The notes: generated from the letters alone by a model not told the origin. 64,000 bases of DNA from Enterobacter sp. EA-1 (GCA_002886105.1 CP025776.1:1302001-1366000); one strand, 5' to 3'; shown: positions 12,822-24,684, counted from the stretch's first letter. Program-made: numbers and translations.

Positions 12822-14159
12822 CAAGCCGCAAACCTGCCCATTTACTGCTGGTGGATGACGACCCGGGCCTGTTGGAAGCTGCTGGGGTTGCGCCTGACCA
12901 GCGAGGGGTACAGCATTGTCACCGCCGAGAGCGGGCAGGAAGGATTGCGCATTCTGGCGCGGGAAAAGGTCGATCTGGTGATAAGCGATCTGCGCATGGA
13001 TGAGATGGATGGCATGCAACTGTTTGCTGAGATCCAGCGCCTTCAGCCCTGGCATGCCGGTGATTATCCTGACGGCGCATGGCTCAATACCGGATGCGGT
13101 AGCGGCTACGCAGCAGGGCGTCTTTAGCTTTCTCACCAAACCAGTGGATAAAGACGCGTTGTATAAAGCCATTGATGAGGCGCTGGAGCACAGCGGTTCG
13201 GCTACAGACGATCAGTGGCGTGAAAGCATTGTTACCCGCAGTCCGGTGATGCTGCGCTTGCTGGAGCAGGCGCGAATGGTGGCGCAGTCCGATGTCAGCG
13301 TGCTGATCAACGGGCAAAGCGGGACCGGTAAGGAGATCCTCGCGCAGGCGATCCACAACGCCAGTCCTCGCAGTAAACGCGCGTTTATCGCCATCAACTG
13401 CGGCGCGTTACCGGAGCAATTGCTGGAGTCGGAACTGTTTGGTCATGCGCGCGGGGCGTTTACCGGCGCGGTCAGTAGCCGCGAAGGGCTGTTTCAGGCG
13501 GCGGAAGGCGGCACGCTGTTTCTTGATGAAATTGGCGATATGCCGATTCCGTTGCAGGTGAAATTGCTGCGCGTGTTGCAGGAGCGCAAAGTCCGCCCAC
13601 TGGGCAGCAATCGCGATATTGATATTAATGTGCGTATTATTTCCGCCACCCACCGCGACCTGCCGAAAGCGATGGAGCGCGGTGAGTTTCGCGAAGACTT
13701 GTTCTACCGTCTGAATGTTGTGAACCTCAAAATCCCGGCACTGGCGGAGCGCGCGGAAGATATTCCGCTACTGGCGAACCATCTGCTGCGCCAGTCAGCG
13801 GATCGCCATAAACCCTTTGTTCGCGCTTTTTCCACCGATGCCATGAAACGGCTGATGACCGCGAGCTGGCCGGGCAATGTGCGTCAACTGGTGAACGTGA
13901 TTGAGCAGTGCGTGGCGCTGACATCCTCACCGGTGATCAGCGATGCGCTGGTTGAACAGGCGCTGGAAGGGGAAAACACGGCGTTGCCCACCTTTGTTGA
14001 AGCGCGTAACCAGTTTGAACTTAACTACCTGCGTAAACTGTTGCAAATCACCAAAGGTAATGTCACTCACGCCGCGCGGATGGCGGGGAGCGCAACCGTA
14101 CTGAATTTTACAAATTACTCTCGCGACATGAGCTGGACGCCAACGACTTTAAGGAGTAA
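12818..14159 (+). CDS. glrR: sigma-54-dependent response regulator GlrR/QseF (frameshifted)
   Basis: GlrR activates sigma-54 transcription of glmY. It has a receiver domain with phosphorylated Asp in VISDLRMD and the acidic pair LLVDDDPG. A central AAA+ domain carries Walker A GQSGTGKE, the sigma-54 contact loop GAFTGA, Walker B LFLDEIGD and the arginine region LFYRLNVV. A C-terminal Fis-type helix-turn-helix (NVTHAARMAGRNRTEFYKLL after correction at about 14090) ends it. The length fits 444 residues. Shifts occur near 12880 and near 13048, where an extra C sits beside a CCTGG (CAGCCCTGGC for CAGCCTGGC). The operon is glrK-qseG-glrR. Confidence 0.95.
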
Positions 14160-14184
14160 TGGCGCGGTGAGTATGATACTGTGA

Positions 14185-15789
<1,605 letters not shown>

Positions 15790-15817
15790 TATGACTTCCT
15801 TTAGCGATGACTATTTA

Positions 15818-15840
15818 AAGTTGTATTTTAAATGCATCTT
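15818..15840 (-). promoter_or_regulatory. NsrR operator of hmp
   Basis: On the minus strand this reads AAGATGCATTT followed by AAAATACAACTT, matching the 23-bp NsrR consensus (AAGATGCYTTT-A-AAATACATCTT type) and lying 29 bases before the hmp ATG. NsrR is an iron-sulphur repressor released by nitric oxide. The rest of the 15790-16106 interval holds the glyA control region. A TGAATAAGTTGCA at 15895-15907 is a possible MetR half-site. Confidence 0.85.
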
Positions 15841-15976
15841 ATAGCGCAGCGCACAGCCTTGTAAAGAGCGGGCCATGTAAAGGGATTTGCATCGTGAATA
15901 AGTTGCATCACAAACCTGAAAAGAAATCCGCTTAAATGGGGAAGTCCGTTATCGCTCAAACCCTTGCCTGGCGCGG

Positions 15977-15992
15977 AGCCAATCGTTTGCGT
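15977..15992 (+). promoter_or_regulatory. PurR operator of glyA
   Basis: AGCCAATCGTTTGCGT keeps the strong half CGTTTGCGT of the PurR box and resembles the E. coli glyA operator. A -10-like TATACT lies at 16034-16039, downstream of the operator and upstream of the glyA start. Confidence 0.65.
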
Positions 15993-16106
15993 AAAAACCT
16001 TTGTCAAGACCTGTTATCAGGATATTAATCAGTTATACTGTGAGCCGTTCCCCAAATTGGGCCCTCATTTAGAGTTGTTTTTGTTAGCTGGAGTCAGGAG
16101 ATGCGG

Positions 16107-17359
16107 ATGTTAAAGCGTGAAATGAACATTGCCGATTATGATGCCGAACTGTGGCAGGCTATGGAGCAGGAAAAAGTACGTCAGGAAGAACACATTGAAC
16201 TGATCGCCTCCGAAAACTACACCAGCCCGCGTGTAATGCAGGCTCAGGGTTCTCAGCTGACGAACAAATACGCCGAAGGTTACCCGGGTAAACGCTACTA
16301 CGGCGGTTGTGAATATGTCGACATCGTTGAGCAACTGGCGATCGACCGTGCAAAAGAGCTGTTCGGCGCTGATTATGCCAACGTCCAGCCGCATTCAGGT
16401 TCACAGGCGAACTTCGCGGTGTACACCTCTCTGCTGGAGCCGGGCGATACCGTACTGGGTATGAACTCCGGCGCACGGTGGTCACCTGACTCACGGTTCC
16501 CCGGTTAACTTCTCCGGTAAACTGTATAACATCGTGCCTTACGGCATCGATGAAACCGGTCATATTGATTACAACGACCTGAACGCGCAGGCGCAGAAAC
16601 ACAAACCGAAAATGATCATCGGTGGTTTCTCGGCTTATTCCGGCGTGGTTGACTGGGCAAAATGCGTGAAATCGCTGACAGCATCGGTGCATACCTGTTT
16701 GTGGATATGGCGCACGTTGCCGGTCTGGTGGCCGCAGGCGTTTACCCGAACCCGGTTCCGCATGCGCACGTGGTGACCACCACGACCCATAAAACGCTGG
16801 CTGGCCCGCGCGGTGGTTTGATCCGGCGAAAGGCGGCAGCGAAGAGCTGTACAAAAAACTGAACTCCGCTGTGTTCCCTCGGCGGCCGGGCGGCCCGCTG
16901 ATGCACGTGATTGCCGGTAAAGCGGTGGCGTTGAAAGAAGCGATGGAGCCGGAGTTCAAAACCTACCAGCAGCAGGTCGCGAAAAACGCCAAAGCGATGG
17001 TGGAAGTGTTCCTGAGCCGGGGTTACAAAGTGGTGTCCGGCGGTACGGATAATCACCTGTTCCTGCTGGATCTGGTGGATAAAAACCTGACCGGTAAAGA
17101 AGCGGATGCCGCGCTGGGCCGCGCTAACATCACCGTTAACAAAAACAGCGTACCGAACGATCCGAAAAGTCCGTTTGTCACCTCCGGTATCCGTATCGGT
17201 AGCCCGGCGGTAACCCGTCGCGGCTTCAAAGAAGCGGAAGTGAAAGAGCTGGCTGGCTGGATGTGCGACGTGCTGGATAGCATCAATGACGAAGCGGTGA
17301 TTGAACGCACCAAACAGAAAGTGCTGGATATCTGCGCTCGCTTCCCGGTTTACGCATAA
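16107..17359 (+). CDS. glyA: serine hydroxymethyltransferase GlyA (frameshifted)
   Basis: GlyA interconverts serine and glycine with tetrahydrofolate, supplying one-carbon units. It is a PLP enzyme of 417 residues; the PLP lysine lies in [14 protein letters not shown]. The start [19 protein letters not shown] at 16107 follows CAGGAG at good spacing; the ATG two codons earlier is too close. Breaks coincide with expected Dcm sites: 16466-16472 (ACTCCGG for ACCTGG), 16823-16826 (CCGG for CCTGG), 16877-16882 (CCTCGG) and 16886-16890 (CCGGG for CCAGG). One A-run is shortened near 16660. The end [10 protein letters not shown] is conserved. Confidence 0.97.
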
Positions 17360-17380
17360 GTTTCAGTTGAGTCAAACGAA

Positions 17381-17403
17381 AGCCCCGAAAGGGGCTTTTT
17401 TGC
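17381..17403 (+). terminator. glyA rho-independent terminator
   Basis: AGCCCC-GAAA-GGGGCT followed by six T, 22 bases after the glyA stop. Confidence 0.92.
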
Positions 17404-17406
17404 GTC

Positions 17407-18299
17407 TTATTGCAGCCCGGCGTAACCGTGGATGGCCATATAAATCCCTACGGCTGCGATCAATACACTGGAAAAGTAGGGGGCTTTACGCGCCAGCGTA
17501 TTAAAGCCGGACCAGCGTTTTGCCGCCTGCTGTACGCTGACTGCCGCGCCCACGCCGACGGCGACCAGCGTCAATGCCGGTGCCAATACTGAAACAGACC
17601 ACCATCGTGGCGCCTAACGTCAGCGCTTTAAGCTGAATACAGATAAGCAGAATGGTGATGGCCGCCGGGCACGGGATCAAACCTCCGGTCAGGCCGAACA
17701 GCAGAATCTGTCCGTTGGTGACTTCTCCACCGTTGAAACGACGCTCAATATCCCGGGCGTGCGCCCGTTCATGCGCATCCTGATACTCCTCTTCCTGTTT
17801 TGCTACGCTTCGCATGGCGAGGATCGTTGGCTGTGCACGCACCGCAGACAGTTGTGGCTGGAAGATTAACCCACGCGGCTGAGGAGCGTGGTCGTGGTGG
17901 TCATGATGATGGTGATCGTCATGATGATCGTGGTGGTGGTGCCCCGCGCGTCGGGTGTTTTCCCCTTGCCATGTCCGCCAGAACATCCACGTTGCAGTAC
18001 CGAGGATCACCACGGCGGAGATCATTTGCAGCCGGGCTCCACCGATTGCGCGGTAAATTTCTGGCTGATAAACATTCCGCCCAATGCAATCAGCCAGACT
18101 ACCGCGGTATGAGAGACCGTGGCCGCCAGCCCTAACATGATGGCCTGTTTAACCGTGCCTTTGATAGCGATAATAAACGCCGCCATCATGGTCTTTGAAT
18201 GCCCCGCTCCGGTGCCATGCAGGGCGCCGAGCAGAATAGCGCTGGGAATAAAAAACCGAGGGCGTTCCCTTGCTGAAAAAGGGTGGTGAAGTCATTCAT
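17407..18299 (-). CDS. rcnA: nickel/cobalt efflux protein RcnA (frameshifted)
   Basis: RcnA exports Ni(II) and Co(II) across the inner membrane. The start MNDFTTLFQQGNALGFFIPS, the helix motif HGLEPGHSK (read here as HGTGAGHSK because CCTGG became CACCGG near 18206-18213), a histidine/aspartate-rich cytoplasmic loop coded by 17888-17945 (HHHHDHHDDHHHHDHHDH), and GLTGGLIPCPAAITILLIC are all RcnA features. The corrected end is YMAIHGYAGLQ. It is divergent from its repressor gene rcnR, with RcnR boxes between them. E. coli K-12 carries rcnA elsewhere, so the placement after glyA is a lineage difference. Confidence 0.93.
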
Positions 18300-18336
18300 G
18301 AGAATAATTCTCGGTAACATTTTGTGCGTTTAAATC

Positions 18337-18392
18337 TACTCCCCCCAGTAAAAAAATACTACCCCCCAGTAGAAATAAACTCCCCCCCAGTT
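18337..18392 (+). promoter_or_regulatory. RcnR operators, tandem TACT-C6-AGTA boxes
   Basis: Site 1 is TACTCCCCCCAGTA (18337-18350) and site 2 is TACTACCCCCCAGTA (18357-18371). Both match the RcnR pattern TACT-G6-N-AGTA read on the opposite strand. A third, looser copy AACTCCCCCCCAGTT (18378-18392) lies nearer rcnR. All lie between the divergent starts of rcnA and rcnR. RcnR binding represses both genes until nickel or cobalt is bound. Confidence 0.88.
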
Positions 18393-18441
18393 GATGCATG
18401 ATATGCTATCGTCAGTTAAGCACGATGAAACTGAGGTCGGT

Positions 18442-18714
18442 ATGTCGCACACCATTCGGGATAAACGAAAGCTAAAAGCGCGGGCGAGCAAAATAGAAGG
18501 GCAGGTGGTTGCGCTGAAAAAATGCTCGACGAACCGCATGAATGCGCGCAGGTTTTGCAGCAAATCGCGGCTATCCGTGGTGCGGTCAATGGCTTAATGC
18601 GCGAAGTGATCAAAGGGCACCTGACCGATCATATCGTCCATGAAAGTGATGAAATTAAGCGCGAAGCAGACCTCGGATGTCGTGTTAAGCGTGCTGGATT
18701 CTTACATCCGCTAG
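18442..18714 (+). CDS. rcnR: nickel/cobalt-responsive repressor RcnR
   Basis: RcnR is a 90-residue all-helical repressor of the CsoR/RcnR family. The start [21 protein letters not shown] carries the N-terminal His3 metal ligand, and the conserved Cys35 and His60/His64 ligands lie in [11 protein letters not shown] and [13 protein letters not shown]. Two compensating indels break the frame: a lost A in an A-run near 18518, and CCTCGG at 18671-18676 where CCTGG encodes the conserved DLD. The end VLDSYIR is conserved. It is divergent from rcnA across the C-tract operators. Confidence 0.95.
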
Positions 18715-18796
18715 TCCGCCACGCCTTGTTATCTGATTGTTACTTGCCAGCCCGGCTATTTGCCGCCAGACTATCGCCTCCATTCAGGAGGAAATC

Positions 18797-19956
18797 ATGG
18801 TTCTGCAGTCCACGCGCTGGCTGGCGCTCGCTTATTTCACCTACTTTTTCAGCTACGGCATTTTCTTACCTTTCTGGAGCGTCTGGCTCAAAGGCGTGGG
18901 GTTAACCCCGGAAATCATCGGTATGTTGCTGGGCGCAGGTCTGGTGGCGCGTTTTCTGGGTAGTCTGCTTATTGCGCCACGCGTTAGCGATCCGTCCCGT
19001 CTGATTACTGCGTTGCGTGTGCTGGCGCTGGTGACATGTCTGTTTGCGCTCGCTTTTTATGCGGGCAGCCACGTGGCCCCGGCTGACGGTGGTGATTGTG
19101 GGCTTTAACCTCTTCTTCTCGCCGCTGGTGCCGCTGACCGATGCGTTGGCCGGTACCCCGGCAAAAACAATTCCCCATGGACTATGGCCGCGTCAGGGTC
19201 TGGGGGATCCATTGCCTTTGTGATTGGCTCTGCACTGACCGGTAAGCTGGTGAGCCTGTATGACTATCGGGCGATTCTGGCGATGCTGACGCTTGGCGTG
19301 GCATCCATGCTACTGGGCATGCTGCTGCGGCCCTCTGTCTTACCGCAGGGTGAACAGCGCCATCAGGAAGGCGCTGGCTGGCAGGCATGGCGTCAATTGA
19401 TTGTCCAGAACTGGCGTTTTCTCGCCTGCGTCTCCCTGCTGCAGGGCGCTCATGCTGCCTATTACGGCTTTAGCGCGATCTACTGGCAATCCGCCGGGTA
19501 TTCCGCTTCGACGGTGGGTTATCTCTGGTCGTTGGGCGTGGTCGCGGAAGTGATCATCTTCACGCTCAGCAATCGTCTGTTCCGTCGCTTCCAGCGCGCG
19601 TGACTTGTTGCTGCTTTCCGCGTTTTCCGGGCTGGTGCGTTGGAGCCTGATGGGCTGGACCACCGACTTACCCTCGGGTTGATTGTCGCGCAAATCCTGC
19701 ACTGTGGAACATTCACCGTTTGCCACCCCGGCGGGCATGCGTTATATCCTCGGCGCGCAAGGGCAGCGAAGTGATCCGTTTGCAGGCGGTCTACTCCGCC
19801 GTTGCGATGGGGGGCAGCATTGCATTGATGACCATGATTGCCGGGTTCTTGTTTGAGCATCTGCATCAGGGGCTGTTCTGGGTGATGGCGCTGCTGGCGA
19901 TCCCGGCCATCTTCTTGCGACCGAGAGTCTCCGCGCAGCAGTCCGTCGCCAGTTAG
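18797..19956 (+). CDS. hcaT: HcaT, MFS transporter of the 3-phenylpropionate type (frameshifted)
   Basis: An inner-membrane permease of about 380 residues, LacY/nucleoside-proton-symporter fold, proposed in E. coli to import 3-phenylpropionate. The start [35 protein letters not shown] and the late segment [15 protein letters not shown] match HcaT. The ATG at 18797 follows AGGAGGAAATC, a strong ribosome site. The frame breaks near 19075, 19165 and 19600-19740. The degradative hca operon is not in this window, so the substrate call rests on homology only. Its stop is one base from the convergent csiE stop. Confidence 0.88.
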
Positions 19957-19957
19957 G

Positions 19958-21231
19958 TTAGCACTCCAGCATGGCGCGAATATGCTGCTGTTGCTGAGCG
20001 CTTAATGGGCCATCGGTGTGGATCAACGGTGGCGAAAAGAGCGGCAGCGGCGTGGTGTACGGCGTGATAATCAATGTGACATCGCGCGGTGCGCCTTGCT
20101 GGCGAAACTCAGCCAGTGGCAGATAGTTAATCGTGAGCGGCAGCAGCGTTAATTCACGTAGCTGTTGCTCTATTTCCTGTTCCCGCGCACTGTCTTCGCC
20201 GGTAATTAACACCACCTGCTTTTCATGTAAATCGCTCTCCTGCATCAGCCGTGCACCGAAAATCACCGCCACCAGACCGGCTTCTTCATCACTGAAGCGC
20301 AGACTGTACTCCTCTTCCAACTCTTGCAACGCGCTGCGGGTCGTGCGCATCAAGCGCGGGTAGAGTTGATGGATCTCCTCCGGCAGACTGTTATCAATGC
20401 CGATGCCAAACAGGCTGCGATCCAGCGCCTGCGCCAGATGGATATAGAGCTGTGCGGTGAGTCCTTGCTCATCACTAAAGTGCAGGCCCGCCAGATCGCG
20501 AAAACGGACAATCATCCGGTTGATAGACTGTTGTAGCCGCCGATCCTCGTGGTGGCTGTCGCGCAGAGGGTCGGGGATCCGCACCATCATAAATAACAGC
20601 GACAGGAACAGATGCTCACTCTCCTGCGGATGCGCGATCACACGCCGCCGCCAGTGGCGCACAATATCTTGCGCTACCTGATACTCTTCGCGCATCTGCG
20701 TCCAGCTTTGTTGCACCGGGTTGAACTCCGGCGTGTGTCCATGGTGGTTTTGCAATAAGCAATATTGCAGGTAGAGACGCAAAAATTGTATATCCCGGCA
20801 CTCAAAGGAGCGTTGCAGGCGGCGGGCGCATTAATTAACGCGCGCAAATTGGTATCGTCATACAGGGTTCTGGCGATCCCTTGCTGCCGGAGCGCGGTTT
20901 TTAACGCCGGGGTAAAATACTGTGTGATAAATTGCGGGCAGAGCCGGAGTGCGCGCCGCAGCCAGTGCAGCAGGCATAAACGCTGATCCAGCGTTGCACC
21001 TTCAATCCGGTAGCCGCCGTTATGCTGCGACACGATGGAAAGCCGATGGTAGCGGTGGATCTCGTTTTCGGTCTCGGCAAGATCCTCGGCGTGCCACATG
21101 GTCATCCACGCCATTCATGGCACTGATATGTTCCATGGTGACATGCTGCCCCGGCAGCGCCAGCATCAGCAGTACCGGCAGCGTCGCTGCGGACTGGAGA
21201 GCGCAGATGGGGGTGTCATTACAATTGTCAT
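19958..21231 (-). CDS. csiE: stationary-phase inducible protein CsiE (frameshifted)
   Basis: CsiE resembles transcription antiterminators, with PRD-like regions (GIDNSLPEEIHQLYPRLMR, SDEEAGLVAVIFGARLMQE) and an N-terminal helix-turn-helix-like part. Its molecular function is not established. In E. coli it is induced under carbon starvation by CRP and sigma-S. The corrected start is MTIVMTPPSALSSPQRRC at 21231, which aligns with the E. coli start; an alternative ATG lies at 21219. The end is AMLEC. Breaks fall near 21160, 21110, 20790 and in the N-terminal quarter. It is convergent with hcaT. Confidence 0.87.
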
Positions 21232-21356
21232 CTGTCAGATTCCAGTTAGGGGTGTTTGATAAGCGTAGTTAAAGCTATGCTGTGCGATAGCGCAGCCGCT
21301 GCTCTTTCCTTCAGGATTGCCGGAGAGCATCACAGAATTTTTCACGTGAGGAATAC

Positions 21357-21999
21357 ATGCAAGCAGTTAAACAGTGCGCCTCGGGGCGTTTTTCTCGCGC
21401 TTTTATCATTCTCAGTGGCGGCGCACCCCCATAGCTTTATCCGCCTGAAAACAGAAGTGTTAGCCGACAACGGGCAGTTTACCGGCCTGAAAATGCGCTG
21501 GACGATGGATGAGATCACCTCGGCGGATTTGTTGTACGACGCGGGGAATGCGAAACCCGGTGAGGAAATCTGGAAAAACTGGCGGCGGAAGTCATGGCTA
21601 ACGTATTGGGTCAGCACTATTTTACCCGAAGTGTGGCACGGTGGGCAGAAGGTGAAGTTTCTCAACCGACCCACGGAATACGGTATGGAGCGGGAGGGGC
21701 ATCAGGCGGTGTTGACATTTATTCTGCCTCTCGCACAACCGCAGCCTCTTCACGGCCAGACATACACGTTTGCCACCTTCGATCCCACCTATTATGTGGA
21801 CATGAGTTACGAGCACGATAGCGATGCTTCGCTGCCCGGCGCGCTGCAAACATCATGTAATGTGGCGGTTCATACCCCCGAAACCCTCGGCGACGAGGTG
21901 TTGAATTATGCCCAGTCGCTGGACAAAGAAGATGCCCCGGAGGAAGACATGCAACTGGGTAAACAATTCGCGCAGACGGTGACGCTGGCATGTCAGTAA
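21357..21999 (+). CDS. DUF1007 family periplasmic protein of a metal-transport module (frameshifted)
   Basis: A secreted protein of about 213 residues. The ATG at 21357 after GAGGAATAC gives, once CCTCGG at 21386-21391 is read as CCTGG, a signal peptide (about MQAVKQCAWGVFLALLSFSVAA) cleaved before HPHSFIRL. The mature start HPHSF is typical of DUF1007 and is a possible metal-binding site. Two further indels near 21585 and 21630 restore EVMANVLGQHYFTEVWH. The gene overlaps the next, a NicO-type transporter (start ATG 21990 inside its last codons). DUF1007 proteins are usually found beside such transporters, so a role in nickel/cobalt or zinc handling is inferred, not shown. Confidence 0.8.
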
Positions 22000-23007
22000 T
22001 CCCGGCAAGCACGCTGCGTAAACGGCGTTTGCTGCACTGGTAGGCCGCTGGCGCTCTTTGTATTGTGCGCCGTGGCTGGCACGTTCTGGCTGTGGCAAGC
22101 CCGGCCGCAGGTGATGGTAAAAAGCGTGGTCTGGCAGCGCGATGTGAATATGCAGATGAGCGGCCTGCTAAAAGCGTGGCAGAAAACCCCGGCAAAACGG
22201 GCGGCTCGCTGCTGTTCAGTTTTGTCTATGGCGTGCTGCATGCGCTGGGGGCCGGGCATGGCAAAGTGGTGATCACCACTGGCTGGCGACGCATCCGTCA
22301 AAACTTCGTCTGCATTGCGCTGACGCTGGCGTCTTCTTTATTACAGGGACTGGTGGCGATTGTGCTGGTGGTCGTCGTGTTAAGCATACTGGCGCTGCCT
22401 GCACGACAGTTGCATTTGAGCGGCTACTGGCTGGAAAAGGGCAGTTATCTGCTGGTTGGCGCATTGGGTGTGCTGCTGTGCTGGCGGGCCGTAAAGCAAC
22501 TGCGTGCGCTACTGAAAAAGCCGGTGTTCCGGTCTTTTACCCCGCATCATGTGCATCATGTGCATCATGTGCATCATGAAAGCTGTGGCTGCGGGCATCA
22601 CCATCTCCCCTTCGCCGTCGCAACTGCAAAGTGGCGAGGACTGGCGTGCACGACTGGTCATCGTCTTGTCGATGGGCATGCGGCCCTGTTCCGGGGCAAT
22701 TATGGTGCTGCTGTTCAGTAAGGTGATTGGCGTATTTGCACCGGGGGTGGCTTCTGCGCTGGCAATGGCGGCGGGTACGTCGCTGACCATCAGTTCGCTG
22801 GCGTTGTTGGTGCATGGCTTTCGCCAGTTGGCGGTAAAACTCAGTGGCAATCAGGCTCCATCGCTGTGGCGGCAGGTTGGCTGGACGACACTGGCGCTGG
22901 CCGGGGGCATGCTATTGGTTTGTGCGGCGGGAGTTATGTGGGTCAGTGCATTACCACCGGGCGGCGGTTTACGACCCTTTTTGAGTTTGATAGCCCGATA
23001 CGCGTAG
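21990..23007 (+). CDS. NicO/RcnA-superfamily nickel/cobalt transporter (frameshifted)
   Basis: A polytopic inner-membrane protein of about 335 residues. Key parts are the helix motif HALGPGHGKVVITTYLATHP (joined over shifts at 22250-22300), a cytoplasmic histidine-rich loop PHHVHHVHHVHHESCGCGHHH (22535-22610), and the second signature SMGMRPCSGAIMVLLFSK. These are family signatures of NicO proteins, which move Ni/Co. The direction (export or uptake) cannot be told. The true stop may be about 20 bases earlier (after GGGLRPF), because a T-run at 22976-22982 looks one base too long. It is coupled to the DUF1007 gene. Confidence 0.82.
22544..22579 (+). repeat. 9-bp tandem repeat coding His-Val-His
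   Basis: The unit GCATCATGT occurs three times in a row, followed by a partial fourth (GCATCAT). It codes the HHV repeats of the metal-binding loop in the NicO transporter. Such repeats can change copy number by slippage and so change loop length. Confidence 0.85.
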
Positions 23008-23022
23008 CGCCGTCGGGCTATC
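22989..23022. terminator. bidirectional hairpin between NicO gene and suhB
   Basis: GATAGCCCGA (22989-22998) pairs perfectly with TCGGGCTATC (23013-23022). It separates two convergent genes. There is no long T-run on either side, though T-rich sequence precedes it. Confidence 0.6.
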
Positions 23023-23032
23023 AATCAATGCG

Positions 23033-23835
23033 TTAGCGTTTCAGCGCGTCGCTCAGTTCTTCGCGCATATTCGCCAGCATGGATTTCACCACACGCGGGT
23101 TACCGGCGACGATGTTGCCGGTCATCATATAGTTATGACCGCCAGTGAAATCACACACCAGACCGCCCGCTTCGCGTACCAGCAGTTCGCCGGCAGCAAA
23201 ATCCCACGGCTTCCAGCGCGATCTCAAAGAAACCATCAACGCGACCTGCGGCAACGTAGGCCAGATCCAGCGCAGCGGAACCGGTGCGGCGGAAATCGGC
23301 GCATTCGGTGAACAGTTTGCCAACGATATTCATATAGGTAGTGGCGTGCTGTTTGGCTTTGAACGGGAAACCGGTCGCCGGATGGTGCCATCCAGATCGC
23401 GGGCAGTGCTGCCGCGCAGACGGTAACCATTGAGCTGTGCGCCCTGACCGCGAGTGGCGGTGAACAGTTCGTTACGCATCGGATCGTAAACCACCGCGAC
23501 TTCAGTGCGGCCTTTAATACGAACGGCGATAGATACCGCGAAGTGCGGCAGACGTTTGATGAAGTTGGTGGTGCCATCCAGTGGATCGATAACCCATTGT
23601 ACATCCGGTCAGCGCCTTCGTGCTCACCACTCTCTTCGGTGATGATGGTGTGTTGCGGGTAAGATTTGCGGATGGTGTCAATAATCACCGCTTCGGCGGC
23701 TTTATCAACGTTAGTCACGAAATCATTGCTGCCTTTCTGGCTGGTTTCTACGGTGTCAGGGGTTTCGTAGTTTTTGGCAATTAAATTACCCGCCTTGCGC
23801 GCAGCACGCACGGCGATGTTCAGCATCGGATGCAT
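23033..23835 (-). CDS. suhB: inositol monophosphatase family protein SuhB (frameshifted)
   Basis: SuhB hydrolyses inositol-1-phosphate and also joins the Nus complex that protects rRNA transcription from Rho. The length fits 267 residues. The start [21 protein letters not shown], the metal site [10 protein letters not shown] and TEESGEHEG, the IMPase motif ([11 protein letters not shown], split by a shift at about 23608), and the end [13 protein letters not shown] are clear. Three indels (near 23608, 23385 and 23210) break it. The start at 23835 follows a good ribosome site. It is divergent from trmJ. Confidence 0.95.
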
Positions 23836-23952
23836 CGGTTTCTCTCACTGGATGTTAAAGAACGGAAAACGGCGCGTATGATAGCAGCGAATTCGGATTA
23901 TGTCTTCGCTTTATGGTAATATGCGCAAATATTCTTTAGCCGTTGAAAATCT

Positions 23953-24684
23953 ATGCTGCAAAATATTCGAATTGTGCTGGTGGAGACCTCTCACACTGGC
24001 AATATGGGCTCCGTTGCCCGCGCGATGAAAACAATGGGATTAACCAATCTGTGGCTGGTTAATCCGCTGGTTAAACCGGACTCTCAGGCTATTGCGCTCG
24101 CCGCAGGCGCCAGCGATGTGATTGGCAACGCACAGATTGTCGATACGCTGGATGAAGCACTGGCCGGTTGCAGTCTGGTGGTGGGTACCAGCGCGCGCTC
24201 GCGTACGTTGCCGTGGCCGATGCTGGATCCGCGTGAATGTGGTCTGAAAAGCGTTGCCGAGGCGGAACATGCGCCGGTTGCGCTGGTCTTTGGCCGTGAA
24301 CGCGTAGGTCTGACCAACGATGAACTGCAAAATGCCACTACCACGTCGCCATTGCCGCTAACCCGGAATACAGTTCGCTGAACTGGCGATGGCGGTGCAG
24401 GTGATTGCTTATGAAGTGCGCATGGCACGGCTGGCAACGCAGGAAAGCGATGCCCCGGCCGCTGATCATGAAGAGACGCCGTACCCGCTGGTGGACGATC
24501 TTGAGCGCTTTTATGGGCACTGGAACAAACGCTGCTGGCAACCGGCTTTATCCGTGAAAGCCATCCGGTGCCGGTGATGAATAAGCTGCGCCGTCTGTTC
24601 ACGCGCGCGCGCGTCCGGAAAGCCGAGGAACTGAATATCCTGCGCGGCATTCTGGCGTCCATTGAGCAGAACCAAAAGCAATAG
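23953..24684 (+). CDS. trmJ: tRNA (cytidine/uridine-2'-O-)-methyltransferase TrmJ (frameshifted)
   Basis: TrmJ methylates the ribose at position 32 of the tRNA anticodon loop. It has the SPOUT fold: start [21 protein letters not shown], the SAM-binding knot motif [15 protein letters not shown], and the corrected segment [20 protein letters not shown]. The C-terminal tail [20 protein letters not shown] is family-typical. Indels near 24335, 24378, 24525 and 24610 split it. The expected length is about 243-246 residues. It lies upstream of iscR, as in E. coli. Confidence 0.94.

Noticed and set aside
18341-18390. C-runs before rcnR as homopolymer sequencing errors only
   Set aside because: The runs are flanked by TACT and AGTA in the exact RcnR operator pattern and lie between rcnA and rcnR, so they are real sites, though run length may be off by one.
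22535-22610. CRISPR-like or intergenic repeat at the CATCAT array
   Set aside because: It is an in-frame coding repeat of a histidine-rich loop, only nine bases per unit and with no spacers.
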